DNA from: Chloroflexota bacterium | GTDB lineage: Bacteria; Chloroflexota; Dehalococcoidia; Lucifugimonadales; UBA3495 | NCBI GenBank assembly: GCA_028874075.1 | Contig: JAPPLU010000030.1 | Span: forward strand, 1-64,000 | Direction: 5' to 3' | DNA length: 64,000 nucleotides | In this document: positions 1 to 8,527 of the stretch, in pieces | Position numbering within the stretch: the stretch's first letter is position 1 | Layout of the letters: every line of letters begins with the position of its first letter | The notes under the pieces: generated by a model | Database searches by the model: none | Told to the model about the DNA's origin: nothing | The model's input: only the letters and a program-made list of their open reading frames with translations | Made by a program: the position numbers and the translations under genes

Positions 1-7
1 AGATGGT

Positions 8-754
8 TCACCGGTCAGACCTGGTGGTGGCGTGACACCTTGAGTTAGTCCATAGGTCTGTCCTAATCTGTTTTTCGAAGACCTGGTAGAAAGCATGAAT
101 TGCGCTTATCCATATCTCTGAATCATCTAAGGTGTCAATCGACTGAATATTCTTGTGAAGCCGGTGAGTCACCATTGAACAAGCTCTATGAAGAGAGCTT
201 AGAGTTGACGATGGTTCAGAATTGTCCTGGTTCACGATCCTCAGAAAATTCAACCATATTTTTTCTCCCAATGTGCACATCGTTAGATTAGGGTCCATCG
301 AGTCCACATGAACAGCAATATTTTGGTGGCCTTGTTCAAGAGAATCTGCCACCGCCAAAGTTAAGCCAAATTGCATTGCTAGACAACCTGCTCCGAGATC
401 AATGACTTGAAGCCTAGGTGAGTTAGTAATAGTAGCTTTGTCGGCATTTTTACTTACCAATAATTCCTTAATTGCAGAGTAGGTCATGTTGATGTGCTGC
501 AATTGATACATGGCCGCGTAAACAACTGAAACCATTGGGTTGCTATAGTTCGGCGGGGTTAGACTTCTAAGAGACTGAAAGATGTCATTCCTAGAGTTAT
601 TACGTAACCACTGTCCGATACTGACGGATTTCCCATTTGTAATGTACTCGAACTCTTCACTTACGGTCTCGCTGACAGCCCTATCGAGGGCACTTACTAC
701 TGCGTTCTTATCCAAATATGGTTGCTCTCCTACAGACTTCGGCCATTGTAGCAA
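8..754 (-). CDS. Methyltransferase-like protein, possibly truncated
   Basis: A 248-residue ORF from a TTG codon with no convincing ribosome binding site. Residues 117-130 (VIDLGAGCLAMQFG) resemble SAM-binding motif I of class I methyltransferases, and VDSMDPN about 35 residues later could be the acidic end of strand beta-2. No substrate can be named. The DNA is visibly richer in A/T than the next genes, and the last residues (after about 235) look unstructured, so the protein may be truncated or frameshifted near the window edge. It is transcribed away from the hydrolase at 828. A recently acquired gene or a decaying copy are both possible. Confidence 0.5.
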   Translation of the reverse strand: MLQWPKSVGEQPYLDKNAVVSALDRAVSETVSEEFEYITNGKSVSIGQWLRNNSRNDIFQSLRSLTPPNYSNPMVSVVYAAMYQLQHINMTYSAIKELLVSKNADKATITNSPRLQVIDLGAGCLAMQFGLTLAVADSLEQGHQNIAVHVDSMDPNLTMCTLGEKIWLNFLRIVNQDNSEPSSTLSSLHRACSMVTHRLHKNIQSIDTLDDSEIWISAIHAFYQVFEKQIRTDLWTNSRCHATTRSDR

Positions 755-827
755 AATAACCTGATGAACCCCAATATGCTAAAATACCCCCCAACTTTCC
801 CCATTCCACCCATACGGGAGGCGCGCT

Positions 828-1685
828 ATGGCCGGTAATCGGGTTACGGTGGGCAATGTCGAGATTACTTCCCTGTCCGACGGCATTCTCGAGTTCGACC
901 TGTGCAACTTCTTCCCCAACCACAAGTCCGACGATGAATGGCAGGGTTACCGCCAGCACCTGGTGGACGGTCACAAGGTGCGCTTCAACCTGGCCTCCTA
1001 CCTCATCCGCTCCGACGGACGCACCATTCTAGTTGACACCGGCATGGGCGCCCGCCCCGCTGATGCACCCGATACGCCTTGGGGAGAGTTGATGAACGAC
1101 TTCCAGTCCCACGGCGTCCGCGCCGACGAGATCGATATGGTGGTGATGACCCATCTCCACCGCGACCACGTGGGCTGGAACCTGGCGCCACCGGCCCGGG
1201 AGGGCGGCCAATACGCACCTACCTTCCCCAACGCCCGCTACTGGTTCAGCACGAAAGACTGGGAGGCCTGCCACGACCCCGACGTCATGCCGTCCCGCTT
1301 CCCCAACGCGCCCACCACCGTCTGGCCTCTGCAGGACTTGGGTCTTATCGAGTTCATGGACGGTGAACACGTCCTGACTTCCGAGTTGACCGCCTTCCCC
1401 ACGCCGGGCCACACCCCCGGCCACATGAGCATCATGGTCAGTTCTCAGGGAGAGCGGGCCATCATCCTGGGCGACGCTATCCATAACCAGGCCCAGGTCA
1501 ACGAACCTGACTGGGAGTCCCGGGCCGACATGGACCCGGAGCAGACCCGCATCACGCGCCGCAAGCTGATGGACCAGCTTGAGACCGAGAATATCCTCGG
1601 CATAATCGGCCACTTCCCCTACCCCGGATTCGGCAAAGTCGTCAGGGCCGATGGCCGCCGCTTCTGGCAAGCCCTGTCCTTCTGA
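828..1685 (+). CDS. MBL-fold metallo-hydrolase
   Basis: A 285-residue metallo-beta-lactamase-fold hydrolase, probably cytosolic (no signal peptide). The metal-binding motif is H109-x-H111-x-D113-H114 in MTHLHRDH. Later ligands are the His in PTPGHTPGH, the Asp in ILGDAIHN and the His in IIGHFPYPG, so the di-metal site is complete. The family includes lactonases and other esterases; the substrate is not predictable here. The start is supported by GGGAGG six bases upstream of the ATG. The LLM oxidoreductase starts 53 bp downstream on the same strand and the two may be co-transcribed. Confidence 0.9.
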   Translation: MAGNRVTVGNVEITSLSDGILEFDLCNFFPNHKSDDEWQGYRQHLVDGHKVRFNLASYLIRSDGRTILVDTGMGARPADAPDTPWGELMNDFQSHGVRADEIDMVVMTHLHRDHVGWNLAPPAREGGQYAPTFPNARYWFSTKDWEACHDPDVMPSRFPNAPTTVWPLQDLGLIEFMDGEHVLTSELTAFPTPGHTPGHMSIMVSSQGERAIILGDAIHNQAQVNEPDWESRADMDPEQTRITRRKLMDQLETENILGIIGHFPYPGFGKVVRADGRRFWQALSF

Positions 1686-1690
1686 AACTG

Positions 1691-1722
1691 TTCGTGAAAA
1701 TTCGTGCCTATTTGTGGATAAC
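1691..1722. repeat. Dispersed TTCGTG repeat, copy 1
   Basis: Direct TTCGTG units followed by TTTGTGGATA in the short gap between two genes. Related TTCGTG-n-TTCGTGGAT strings occur near 25326, 57566 and 58445, and a weak one near 2886. Confidence 0.5.
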
Positions 1723-1738
1723 TCAAAGGTGAACATTA

Positions 1739-2791
1739 ATGAAATTCGGCCTCTTCCACTCAGTCCAGTTGCCTGATCCCGCCAGACAGAACGAGTATTA
1801 CCGCGATGCCCTGGAGCAGGTGCTCTGGGCCGAGCAACTGGGCTACGATTCGGTCTGGATGACCGAGCACCATTTCTCCCGCCACGGCATTGTATCGGCA
1901 TCGCTGACGGTGCTGGGCTACCTGGCTGGCCTGACCAGCAGCATTCGCCTGGCCACAGCCGTTACCGTCCTTCCCTTCCACAACCCCATCCAGATTGCCG
2001 AAGAGGCCGCCACCGTTGACCTGCTGAGTAACGGCCGCCTGGACCTGGGCGTGGGCCGGGGCTACCAGTGGGGCGAATTCCACAAGCTGAATATACCCAT
2101 GGACGAGGCCGACCGCCGCTTCCAGGAATCCATGGACGTGATGACCCGCGCCTGGACCTCCCACGAACCCTTCGACCACCGGGGCGATTTCTGGACCTTC
2201 AACGATATGACGGTACTCCCCAAACCCGTTCAAGACCCTCACCCGCCCCTATGGGTTGCAGCCGCCAGCCCCGGCAGCATGGACCGCATCGCCCACAACG
2301 GTTGGAACCTGCTTGTAGGCCAGGGCCTGACCTTCGACCAGGTGGGCGAGCAAGTGGCCTATTTCGGTGGCGCCGTGGGTGAGACCGGCGAGGACTTTGA
2401 TCCCTATCGGGTCAAGGTGGCTCGGGCCATGTACACCGCGCCCACTCGGGAACAGGCCCGCGAGGACGCCGAGGAACCCTTCATGTGGTTCAAGACCACC
2501 GGCGACGAGGTGGGCGCTCCCCCGGAACGCCGCGGCGAACTGCTGCCCGAAAACTACCAGGCCTACCGCCGCCGTTTTGCCGCCGAGACTACCTTTGACT
2601 TTGACGACATGTCCGAGAAGGTTATCCTCTTCGGCTCTCCCAACGATGTGGCCGAACGCGTGGAGCGGATGAAGAAATCCGGCGTAAAGAGCATCATCTT
2701 CTTCACCAACTACGGCGGCATTGAAAGCCAGAAGGTCAAGGACTCCCTGGAACTCTTCGCCACCGAGGTGATGCCCCAGTTCCAGGACTAA
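1739..2791 (+). CDS. LLM-class flavin-dependent oxidoreductase
   Basis: A 350-residue protein of the bacterial luciferase-like monooxygenase superfamily (TIM barrel using FMN or F420). Typical features are the N-terminal MKFGLFHSVQ strand, DSVWMTEHHF at about residue 40, LPFHNPIQIAEEAATVDLLS near residue 85, and GRLDLGVGRGYQWGEFHKL with the usual Gly-rich turn. EHHF and the VLPKP substrate-loop segment are characteristic of the alkanal-monooxygenase-like subgroup. The length is normal. The start is ATG with AAAGGTG upstream. Substrate unknown. One of three LLM proteins in this window. Confidence 0.9.
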   Translation: MKFGLFHSVQLPDPARQNEYYRDALEQVLWAEQLGYDSVWMTEHHFSRHGIVSASLTVLGYLAGLTSSIRLATAVTVLPFHNPIQIAEEAATVDLLSNGRLDLGVGRGYQWGEFHKLNIPMDEADRRFQESMDVMTRAWTSHEPFDHRGDFWTFNDMTVLPKPVQDPHPPLWVAAASPGSMDRIAHNGWNLLVGQGLTFDQVGEQVAYFGGAVGETGEDFDPYRVKVARAMYTAPTREQAREDAEEPFMWFKTTGDEVGAPPERRGELLPENYQAYRRRFAAETTFDFDDMSEKVILFGSPNDVAERVERMKKSGVKSIIFFTNYGGIESQKVKDSLELFATEVMPQFQD

Positions 2792-2812
2792 ATACCACGG
2801 GAATTTTGCGGT

Positions 2813-2840
2813 CGAGGACGCCTTTTGACGGGCGTCCTCG
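2813..2840 (+). terminator. Hairpin after LLM gene
   Basis: A perfect 10-bp stem (CGAGGACGCC / GGCGTCCTCG) with an 8-base loop, 21 bp after the stop codon at 2791. The T tract is weak. Confidence 0.6.
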
Positions 2841-2922
2841 ATGCTATTTCAGGCCAACCCTAAGTTGTACAGTCGAATTCAAGCATCCGTGCATATTTGT
2901 GTAGCTTCATGGATGGGCGCCC

Positions 2923-3906
2923 ATGGCTTCGATTGTCTTTCGCTTTCCGACGGTGTTCCCGGCATCGCCACCTTCCCGCTGGCGTTCACTCTGCGCGGAA
3001 CTGGCTCTGTACGCCGGCTTCTACCTGGTCTATCTCCTTACACGGGGACTGGTATATGAAGGGGATCGCCAGGCTCTGGCCAACGCGGAGACTATAATCT
3101 CCCTGGAGAGCGGCCTCGGGTTCTTTTTCGAACGGCCCATCCAGGAATGGACCCTGGCCCACGCTCCCACGCTGGCAGTGTTCTTCAACTGGGTATACAT
3201 CGCCACCTACTGGCCGGTGATCCTTGCGGTTGCCCTGTATCTCTACTTGGCCCGCCCTCTTCTCTACGTGAAGTACCGGACCTTGATCGCTGTCCACCTG
3301 TGCCTGGCTCTCTTGCTATTCGTCGTCTTCCCTGTCGCTCCACCCTTCAAGACTGGCCTGCTGGCAGATACCATTCAACTCTATGGCCCAGGATTCTACG
3401 GCAGCGAGTCCATGGCGTTCTTCTACAACACCAACGCCGCTATTCCCAGCCTCCACTTCAGCTGGACCTGCATTCTGGCCTGGCTCTTCCTGAGAGAATG
3501 CGAGGGATGGTACCGCTACCTGGGCTTGGGCTACCCGTTGCTCACGCTTGCAGCCATCGTGGTGACGGGCAACCATTACCTGGTGGATGCCCTGGTCGGG
3601 CTCGCTTCAATAGGCGTGGCGGTTGGAATCATCAGCCCAATGGGACGGGTGACCGGCAGGTTGCGCCGGCGCGAAATATGCTCGCCTGTTCCGTTTGGCA
3701 ATCAGCCGGCGTCGGTTGCCCATGCATTAGGAAAGGAAGACGAATCGCCCCAGCGCCCTTGCACAATGTCTCAGCCCGGCGGTATTTGGCCCCATAGGGG
3801 GTGGCGGAACGTGGGGGCCAGGGCGGGGTTCATGTCTTCCCGCCGCCGGGCGGGCTCGGCGGGTTCCGGCGACTCGACCAGTGCCCCAGCCCGAGACCTT
3901 CGGTAG
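2923..3906 (+). CDS. PAP2-family membrane phosphatase/phosphotransferase
   Basis: A 327-residue integral membrane protein with several hydrophobic segments between residues 25 and 245. The phosphatase signature is present: AAIPSLHFSW (motif C2, with the PSLH histidine) and VTGNHYLVDALVG (motif C3, His and Asp). The fold resembles the inositol-phosphorylceramide-synthase-like branch of PAP2, which acts on lipid phosphates; the real substrate is unknown. The membrane core ends near base 3660. The remaining roughly 80 residues are Arg/Ser/Gly-rich and overlap the convergent VWA gene by 136 bp, so a downstream frameshift or read-on is likely. The start has only a weak GGATGGG upstream. Confidence 0.8.
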   Translation: MASIVFRFPTVFPASPPSRWRSLCAELALYAGFYLVYLLTRGLVYEGDRQALANAETIISLESGLGFFFERPIQEWTLAHAPTLAVFFNWVYIATYWPVILAVALYLYLARPLLYVKYRTLIAVHLCLALLLFVVFPVAPPFKTGLLADTIQLYGPGFYGSESMAFFYNTNAAIPSLHFSWTCILAWLFLRECEGWYRYLGLGYPLLTLAAIVVTGNHYLVDALVGLASIGVAVGIISPMGRVTGRLRRREICSPVPFGNQPASVAHALGKEDESPQRPCTMSQPGGIWPHRGWRNVGARAGFMSSRRRAGSAGSGDSTSAPARDLR

Positions 3907-5087
3907 GCGGCCACCGGCTGTTTGCGGGGTGGCAGGCTGCTCAGGTGGCGGGCCAGGGAGTCCAGGCTGTTCAGGTTGTGAACGGGCAGGAAGTCGTCCA
4001 CATAGGGGAGGGCTGCCTGAATTCCCTGGGTCAGTGGCTGGTAGTTGGGTGAACCCAGCAGTGGATTTAGCCAGATCAGGCGGTGGCAACTCCGCTGCAA
4101 CCGGGACATTTCGCGGGACAGTAGTTCCGGTTCACCCCGGTCCCAGCCGTCGGATATAACCAGCACCACCGGCCCGCTGCCCAGTGTCCGCCGCGCCCAT
4201 GTGTAGTTGAAACTTTTGATGGCTTCGCCGATACGGGTGCCACCGGCCCAGTCGGGCACTGCCCGGGCTACTTCGTTCACCGCCTCGTCGACGCCGCGGT
4301 GGTTCAGGTAGCGGGTAATCCGCGTAAGGCGAGTGGCAAAAAGGAAGGCTTCCACTCTGCCCAGGTCCCCGGCAATGGTGTGAATGAAGTGCAGCAATAG
4401 GCGGGTGTACCGTTCCATGGACCCGCTGACATCGCAAATCAGCACCAGGGGACGGGTCTTCTCCCTCGGTTGTCGGTGAGACAGCTCCAGCAGCTCCCCA
4501 CCGTACTTCAGGTTTTCTCTAAAGGTGCGCCGCCAGTCCAGGGTGTCGCCGTCTCCGGGTTGGCTGCGCCGGGTCTTTCGGCGGCCCAGGTCCCATGACA
4601 GTTCCGCCATCATGGAGCGGGCCTGGGAAATTTCGCCGGGGGTATAGTCGGCAAAGTCCTTCTGCCGCAGCACCTCCCGGGCGCTGTAGGTCTGGCTCAT
4701 GTCTATGCCAGGCATTCCCTCGGGCGCGTCGCCCACCAGGTCGCCACCCTCCTCATCCGCAGAAACTGGCGGTCCGACCTGGGGATTACGATAACGCCGT
4801 TCCTCGCCCATGCTGCGCAGGTCCCGGGTGCTGATGCCGTGGGCGGGGCGCCGCCAGAAGATCTGGAAGGCGTCGTCGAACAAGGGGAAGTCCTGTTTCC
4901 GATGTACCAAAAGGCACCGCGCTGCCGCCCGAAAGTCCTGCCTCCGCCCGATGGGAATCGTCTCGGTGGCCCGCACCAGGTCCAGCATATTGCCCGAACC
5001 AAAGTCCAGCCCCAGCCGCCGCAACGTCTCCCCGAATAGCATCAGGTTGTGGAGAATGTGGCCGTCAGTTTCCTGATCTGCATTCAT
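3771..5087 (-). CDS. VWA-domain protein, CoxE-like
   Basis: About 438 residues if started at ATG 5087 (MNADQETDG); an upstream TTG at 5138 is possible but adds non-conserved sequence. The C-terminal half is a von Willebrand A domain with the MIDAS motif DVSGS in LVLICDVSGSMERYTRLL, followed by GGTRIGEAIKSF and LVISDGWDRG. CoxE-type VWA proteins pair with MoxR/CoxD AAA+ ATPases to mature or insert metal into large enzymes such as CO dehydrogenase. Here the MoxR gene lies directly upstream (5186-6121). No molybdenum hydroxylase genes are nearby, so the client is unknown. The 3' end overlaps the PAP2 gene. Confidence 0.85.
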   Translation of the reverse strand: MNADQETDGHILHNLMLFGETLRRLGLDFGSGNMLDLVRATETIPIGRRQDFRAAARCLLVHRKQDFPLFDDAFQIFWRRPAHGISTRDLRSMGEERRYRNPQVGPPVSADEEGGDLVGDAPEGMPGIDMSQTYSAREVLRQKDFADYTPGEISQARSMMAELSWDLGRRKTRRSQPGDGDTLDWRRTFRENLKYGGELLELSHRQPREKTRPLVLICDVSGSMERYTRLLLHFIHTIAGDLGRVEAFLFATRLTRITRYLNHRGVDEAVNEVARAVPDWAGGTRIGEAIKSFNYTWARRTLGSGPVVLVISDGWDRGEPELLSREMSRLQRSCHRLIWLNPLLGSPNYQPLTQGIQAALPYVDDFLPVHNLNSLDSLARHLSSLPPRKQPVAAYRRSRAGALVESPEPAEPARRREDMNPALAPTFRHPLWGQIPPG

Positions 5088-5185
5088 GGCAAGCCAATCG
5101 TCAAAGTTACACAGAAGAACTGTTGGAATCGGAGACAAGCCTTCCCGAAGTCAAGAAATCCTGTCTTTCCATGTTTGAATAACGC

Positions 5186-6121
5186 CTAGCCACGCCGCCC
5201 GCCCCGGCGGGGGCCGCGATTCAGCGAACGCTCCAGGATATTCCGCACCGGTTCGCCTCGAACCACTTCAATGTCGTCCTGATACTTCAGCATTATCCCC
5301 AGAGTGTCGTCGATAACCTCGGCGTCCAGCTCCGTCTGGTTCAGCGCCAGCAATGCCGACGTCCAGTCAATGGTCTCGGAAACCCCCGGAATCTTGTAAA
5401 GCTCCGTCTCCCGCAATTCCTGGATGAACCCCGTAACCTGCTGGGCCAGCCTGCGCGGCGCGTCAGGCAGCTTTGCGCTGACGATCTGCAGTTCCTTCTG
5501 GTAGTCCGGATAGTCGATCCAGTAGTACAGGCAGCGCCGCTTCAGGGCGTCGTGAATCTCCCTGGTCCGGTTCGACGTGATGATGACGATGGGCGGATGG
5601 ACGGCTTGATACGTGCCCAGTTCCGGAATGGTTATCTGGAAGTCCGCCAGCATTTCCAGCAGGAATCCCTCGAACTCCTCGTCGGCCCGGTCCAGCTCGT
5701 CAATCAGCAGTACCGGAGACTTCTCCCGGCTCTCGTCAATTGCCTGGAGCAGGGGCCGCTTCACCAGGAACCTTTCGCTGAACAGGTCATCGGTGGCCGC
5801 TTCCCGGTCCACGTCTCCCCCAGCTTCCAGCAACCGGATTTCCAGCATCTGGCGGGTGTGGTTCCATTCATAGACGGCGTGGTTGATGTCCAGCCCCTCG
5901 TAGCATTGCAGGCGGATTAGCTCCGTATCCAGTCCTTTGGCCAGGGAACGGGCGATCTCTGTCTTGCCCACGCCCGCCTCTCCTTCCAGAAACAGGGGCC
6001 GCTGCAGCGTCAGGGCCAGGTAAATGGCCACGGCCAATCCGCGGTCGGTAACATACTGTTGGTCTCGCAGCAGGTTCTGGACTTGGTCTATGGATTTGGG
6101 CGAGGTATCGGTGGTGGTCAA
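5186..6121 (-). CDS. MoxR-family AAA+ ATPase
   Basis: A 311-residue AAA+ ATPase. Walker A is GEAGVGKT near residues 47-54, Walker B is VLLIDELDRAD near residue 138, and the sensor region IIITSNRTREIHDALKRR includes the arginine finger. MoxR ATPases act as chaperones with a VWA partner, and that partner is the next gene on the strand (gap about 98 bp), so the two form an operon. The start is a TTG preceded by GGAGAA at a good distance. The product is cytosolic. The sequence is most like the CoxD branch, by motif order and partner rather than by alignment. Confidence 0.9.
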   Translation of the reverse strand: MTTTDTSPKSIDQVQNLLRDQQYVTDRGLAVAIYLALTLQRPLFLEGEAGVGKTEIARSLAKGLDTELIRLQCYEGLDINHAVYEWNHTRQMLEIRLLEAGGDVDREAATDDLFSERFLVKRPLLQAIDESREKSPVLLIDELDRADEEFEGFLLEMLADFQITIPELGTYQAVHPPIVIITSNRTREIHDALKRRCLYYWIDYPDYQKELQIVSAKLPDAPRRLAQQVTGFIQELRETELYKIPGVSETIDWTSALLALNQTELDAEVIDDTLGIMLKYQDDIEVVRGEPVRNILERSLNRGPRRGGRRG

Positions 6122-6247
6122 GTCAGGTTCTCCATAGGTTTAGCGGATAGGGGATCTCGACTAATGGTGGGAAGGCTGTTGCCATCCTGCCTCATTCTAT
6201 CCCATTGGGCGGGCATCTTCACTCGCAAGGTCAGTTGGCCCGCAAAG

Positions 6248-6892
6248 TCAGTTGGAAGGACAGCTGAACTCCTTCACAAAATACTCCTGCACCAACCCCT
6301 TCAGCCTCGCCCAGTGGTCTCCCAGCGACTCCTTTTCACCGTCGGAAAGCTGATTGTAGTATTTGCTGAATTGGGGAAAGTACCAGAGGGGAAACACCCA
6401 GAACCCCGGCCCGTGGGGCCCCGGCTCGGCCTCCCTGGCAACAAGGCCCTGGCCACCTGTCAGTGCCCAGGACTTCAGTGGCCTGCCCGACTCGGCGATT
6501 GCCAGGGCTTCCACCCAGATGGCCTCCCGTTGGCCTCCGTCAGCATTTTCCAGTAGCTGGAGCAGGCGGCGCCTGCGCTCATCATCATCTGCCGACGGGC
6601 CGGCAAACCGGTGTGTGTACCGGCTTTCCCAGTTGGCCCCCAGTGACGGCACGACCAGTCCCCCGTCGGATGCTATGGCAAGCATCCCGGCCAGCCGAGA
6701 CCACTCCGCTACTTTTTCAACGGCAATGGCCTCGTGGGTCTCGGCGGTTTCCTCCGGGTCGGCGGAAAGTCCCAAGTAGTCGGGGGTAACCGGCTTTAAT
6801 GGCAAGCCCTCCAGCAAGTTCCGCAGGGCTCTCTGCTTGGCCGGATTTCCGGTAGCCAGCAGGATGGTGGTTGTGGATTCGGAAGCGGTCAC
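6248..6892 (-). CDS. Ham1/RdgB-like non-canonical purine NTP pyrophosphatase
   Basis: About 214 residues from GTG 6892. Family signs are TGNPAKQRALRNLL at the N terminus (the T/S-x-N-x-x-K substrate motif), ETHEAIAVEKVAEWS, and ASDGGLVVPSLG corresponding to the catalytic SDDSGL-type loop. The family hydrolyses ITP, XTP and related nucleotides to monophosphates, cleansing the nucleotide pool. The active loop is SDGG rather than SDDSG, so substrate preference may differ. I chose GTG 6892 because the longer frame (ATG 6979) overlaps the upstream cyclase gene and adds an Arg/Gly-rich leader; from 6892 the gap is 17 bp. Confidence 0.75.
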   Translation of the reverse strand: MTASESTTTILLATGNPAKQRALRNLLEGLPLKPVTPDYLGLSADPEETAETHEAIAVEKVAEWSRLAGMLAIASDGGLVVPSLGANWESRYTHRFAGPSADDDERRRRLLQLLENADGGQREAIWVEALAIAESGRPLKSWALTGGQGLVAREAEPGPHGPGFWVFPLWYFPQFSKYYNQLSDGEKESLGDHWARLKGLVQEYFVKEFSCPSN

Positions 6893-6909
6893 TGGTATGG
6901 ACAGGCAGG

Positions 6910-7584
6910 CTACAGGATGCGTGCCACGGCCCGGGCCGCTGCCCCGTCGCCGTCCTTGAGTTTGATGGGCAGCGCCCACAGTTCAAACTCTCGCCCTACC
7001 AACTGGTCCAGGTTAATCAGGTTCTCAATGAGGGGAATGCCTCGTCCCAGCAACAGGCGGTGCACCGGAAAGTCGTGGATGGTTGACTGGGGTGTGGGCG
7101 GGTGCTTGTCGATGGGGAAATCCACCGACACGGCATTGGCGCCGTTGTCCGCCAGGTACGCGGCCCCCTCGTTGCTCAGGTAAGGGCCTTGGGAATAGAA
7201 CTCGACGCCCCCTGACTCGGCGGCAGCCCACCCGGTGAACAGCACCACAATCTTGTCCTTTACCGCCTCGGGTGTCGCGCCGGCGCCCTGCAAATCCGCT
7301 ACCGACAATGGCGTCAGTCCCTTCGCCACTTCACGTAAGTCCAGGAGCAACGCCGGTCCCATGTACCGGTTCAGGGGCATATTCTCCACCGTGGTGCCAT
7401 CGGCGTGGAAGTGGTAAGGGGCGTCAACGTGGGTGCCGATGTGGGTGGCCAACGTCAGCTTGGTGTTCGACCGGGCGTGCGATTCGTGGGTATGTAGCGG
7501 TTCCGTGCAGACTCCAATCAGTCCCGGCACAGGTATAACCCGGTCGCTCCCAAGGGTCAGGGTAAGGTCAATCAGTTCAGTCAA
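6910..7584 (-). CDS. Cyclase-family hydrolase (kynurenine formamidase-like)
   Basis: A 224-residue protein with the metal-binding signature H-x-G-T-H-x-D-x-P-x-H in LATHIGTHVDAPYHF, typical of the cyclase/arylformamidase family (PF04199), and the C-terminal VHRLLLGRGIPLIENLINL. Members hydrolyse amides or lactones such as N-formylkynurenine; no kynurenine-pathway neighbour is present, so the substrate is open. The start is TTG with GGGAGAA five bases upstream. The Ham1-like gene follows 17 bp downstream, probably in the same transcript. Confidence 0.85.
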   Translation of the reverse strand: MTELIDLTLTLGSDRVIPVPGLIGVCTEPLHTHESHARSNTKLTLATHIGTHVDAPYHFHADGTTVENMPLNRYMGPALLLDLREVAKGLTPLSVADLQGAGATPEAVKDKIVVLFTGWAAAESGGVEFYSQGPYLSNEGAAYLADNGANAVSVDFPIDKHPPTPQSTIHDFPVHRLLLGRGIPLIENLINLDQLVGREFELWALPIKLKDGDGAAARAVARIL

Positions 7585-7600
7585 AGTCGTTCTCCCATTG

Positions 7601-8374
7601 CTAAGTGGCTAAGCCATCCTCAGTGTGAGGCGTGACCGAGACACACTGCCCGATCGCCGCCTCCCACTCGTCCAAATCAAAGAAGTGGGGACCTGCGCCG
7701 CCGTGGTAGGCCACCCGGCCGTCGGCTCCCACCAGGTACAGCCGCTCCGGCGCCGCGCCGTAGGCCTCGTCAATGGCGTTGTCCATCTCCTCAATCAGGA
7801 TGGGCAGCCCGATGTGCAGGTCGATGCTGCAGGTCTGGGCCACTTCTTCCCGCTCCTCGTAGCTCCGGTGTTGGCGGAAGAGCACCCCTTCCTGGATGTT
7901 GCTGTCCGTCTGCCACCCGTCGGTGGGGTGCGCTTCCTGGACATACACGACGAAGAACTCCACCCGGTCCCGGTACCGCTGGTAGACTTCGGTCATGCGC
8001 TCAGACTGGGCGCGGAAGGGGGGTCAAGTGTAGCTGCCGAAGGCCAGGGCCACCGGTCGTTTTCCCCGAAAGTCCGACAGTCGCACCCACTCTTTAGAAC
8101 CCAACCGTTTCAGGTTGAAATCGGCGGGGAAATCCCCAACCTTCGGGCCTGTCTCATCCCGTACCAGCGTAGCTTCCAGCGCAGAACGGACTTGGTCCGG
8201 CAATTCCCCTTGCCAGCCCGCCAGGATTTCCCTGGCCGTTATCCGCCCTTCTGCAGCTGCCATGTCCGGACTGCCGCCCCTGGCCTCCTTGATAGCGGCA
8301 ATCACCTGGCGCATATCCTGCCGGTCACCAGTGCTCAGCCTGCTCACCACGCTGTCCCGCTGGGACTTAAGCAT
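7601..8374 (-). CDS. Deiodinase-like thioredoxin-fold protein with in-frame UGA (probable selenocysteine)
   Basis: Two collinear open segments (8374-8027 and 8023-7601) in one frame are separated by a single TGA at 8026-8024. Read through, the product is 257 residues with the UGA at codon 117 in the context FGSYT-UGA-PPF. Vertebrate iodothyronine deiodinases read FGSCT-Sec-PSF at the active site. The next conserved block also matches: VEFFVVYVQEAHPTDGW here against IYIEEAHASDGW in deiodinases, keeping the catalytic Glu and His. The N-terminal 75 residues are an extra helical region. ATG 8374 has GGGGAGG upstream. I infer a selenoprotein of the deiodinase-like peroxiredoxin/reductase type. A Cys-to-stop pseudogene is the alternative; the perfect continuity on both sides argues against decay. 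Confidence 0.8.
7997..8013 (-). other. Candidate bacterial SECIS hairpin
   Basis: Ten bases after the UGA at 8026-8024 the mRNA can fold GCGC / GCGC around a 9-base loop containing AGUCU, with a possible extra C-G closing pair. Bacterial SECIS elements lie directly downstream of the UGA inside the coding region, and the E. coli fdhF loop has a similar GGUCU. The stem here is short, so this is only suggestive. Confidence 0.35.
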
Positions 8375-8417
8375 CGCAACCTCCCCGGATCCTCCAACGT
8401 GGGAATCTCCTTGGAAT

Positions 8418-8456
8418 CCCTTCCCCCTTGATGGGGGAAGGTTAGGATGGGGGTGA
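8418..8456. repeat. Dispersed CCCTCCCCC-GGGGGAGGG hairpin repeat, copy 1
   Basis: CCCTTCCCCC, a short TTGAT loop, then GGGGGAAGG followed by TTAGGATGGGGGTGA. It lies between the deiodinase-like gene start and the sulfite oxidase end. Similar units are at 22541, 25268, 28623, 34826, 37119, 37301 and 58292. Confidence 0.75.
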
Positions 8457-8527
8457 GAAGCTACTCACCAATGCTGTTGCCAAAAATGGGGCCAATCAGC
8501 AAATACATGTGGAGAGCCACTTCCCAG

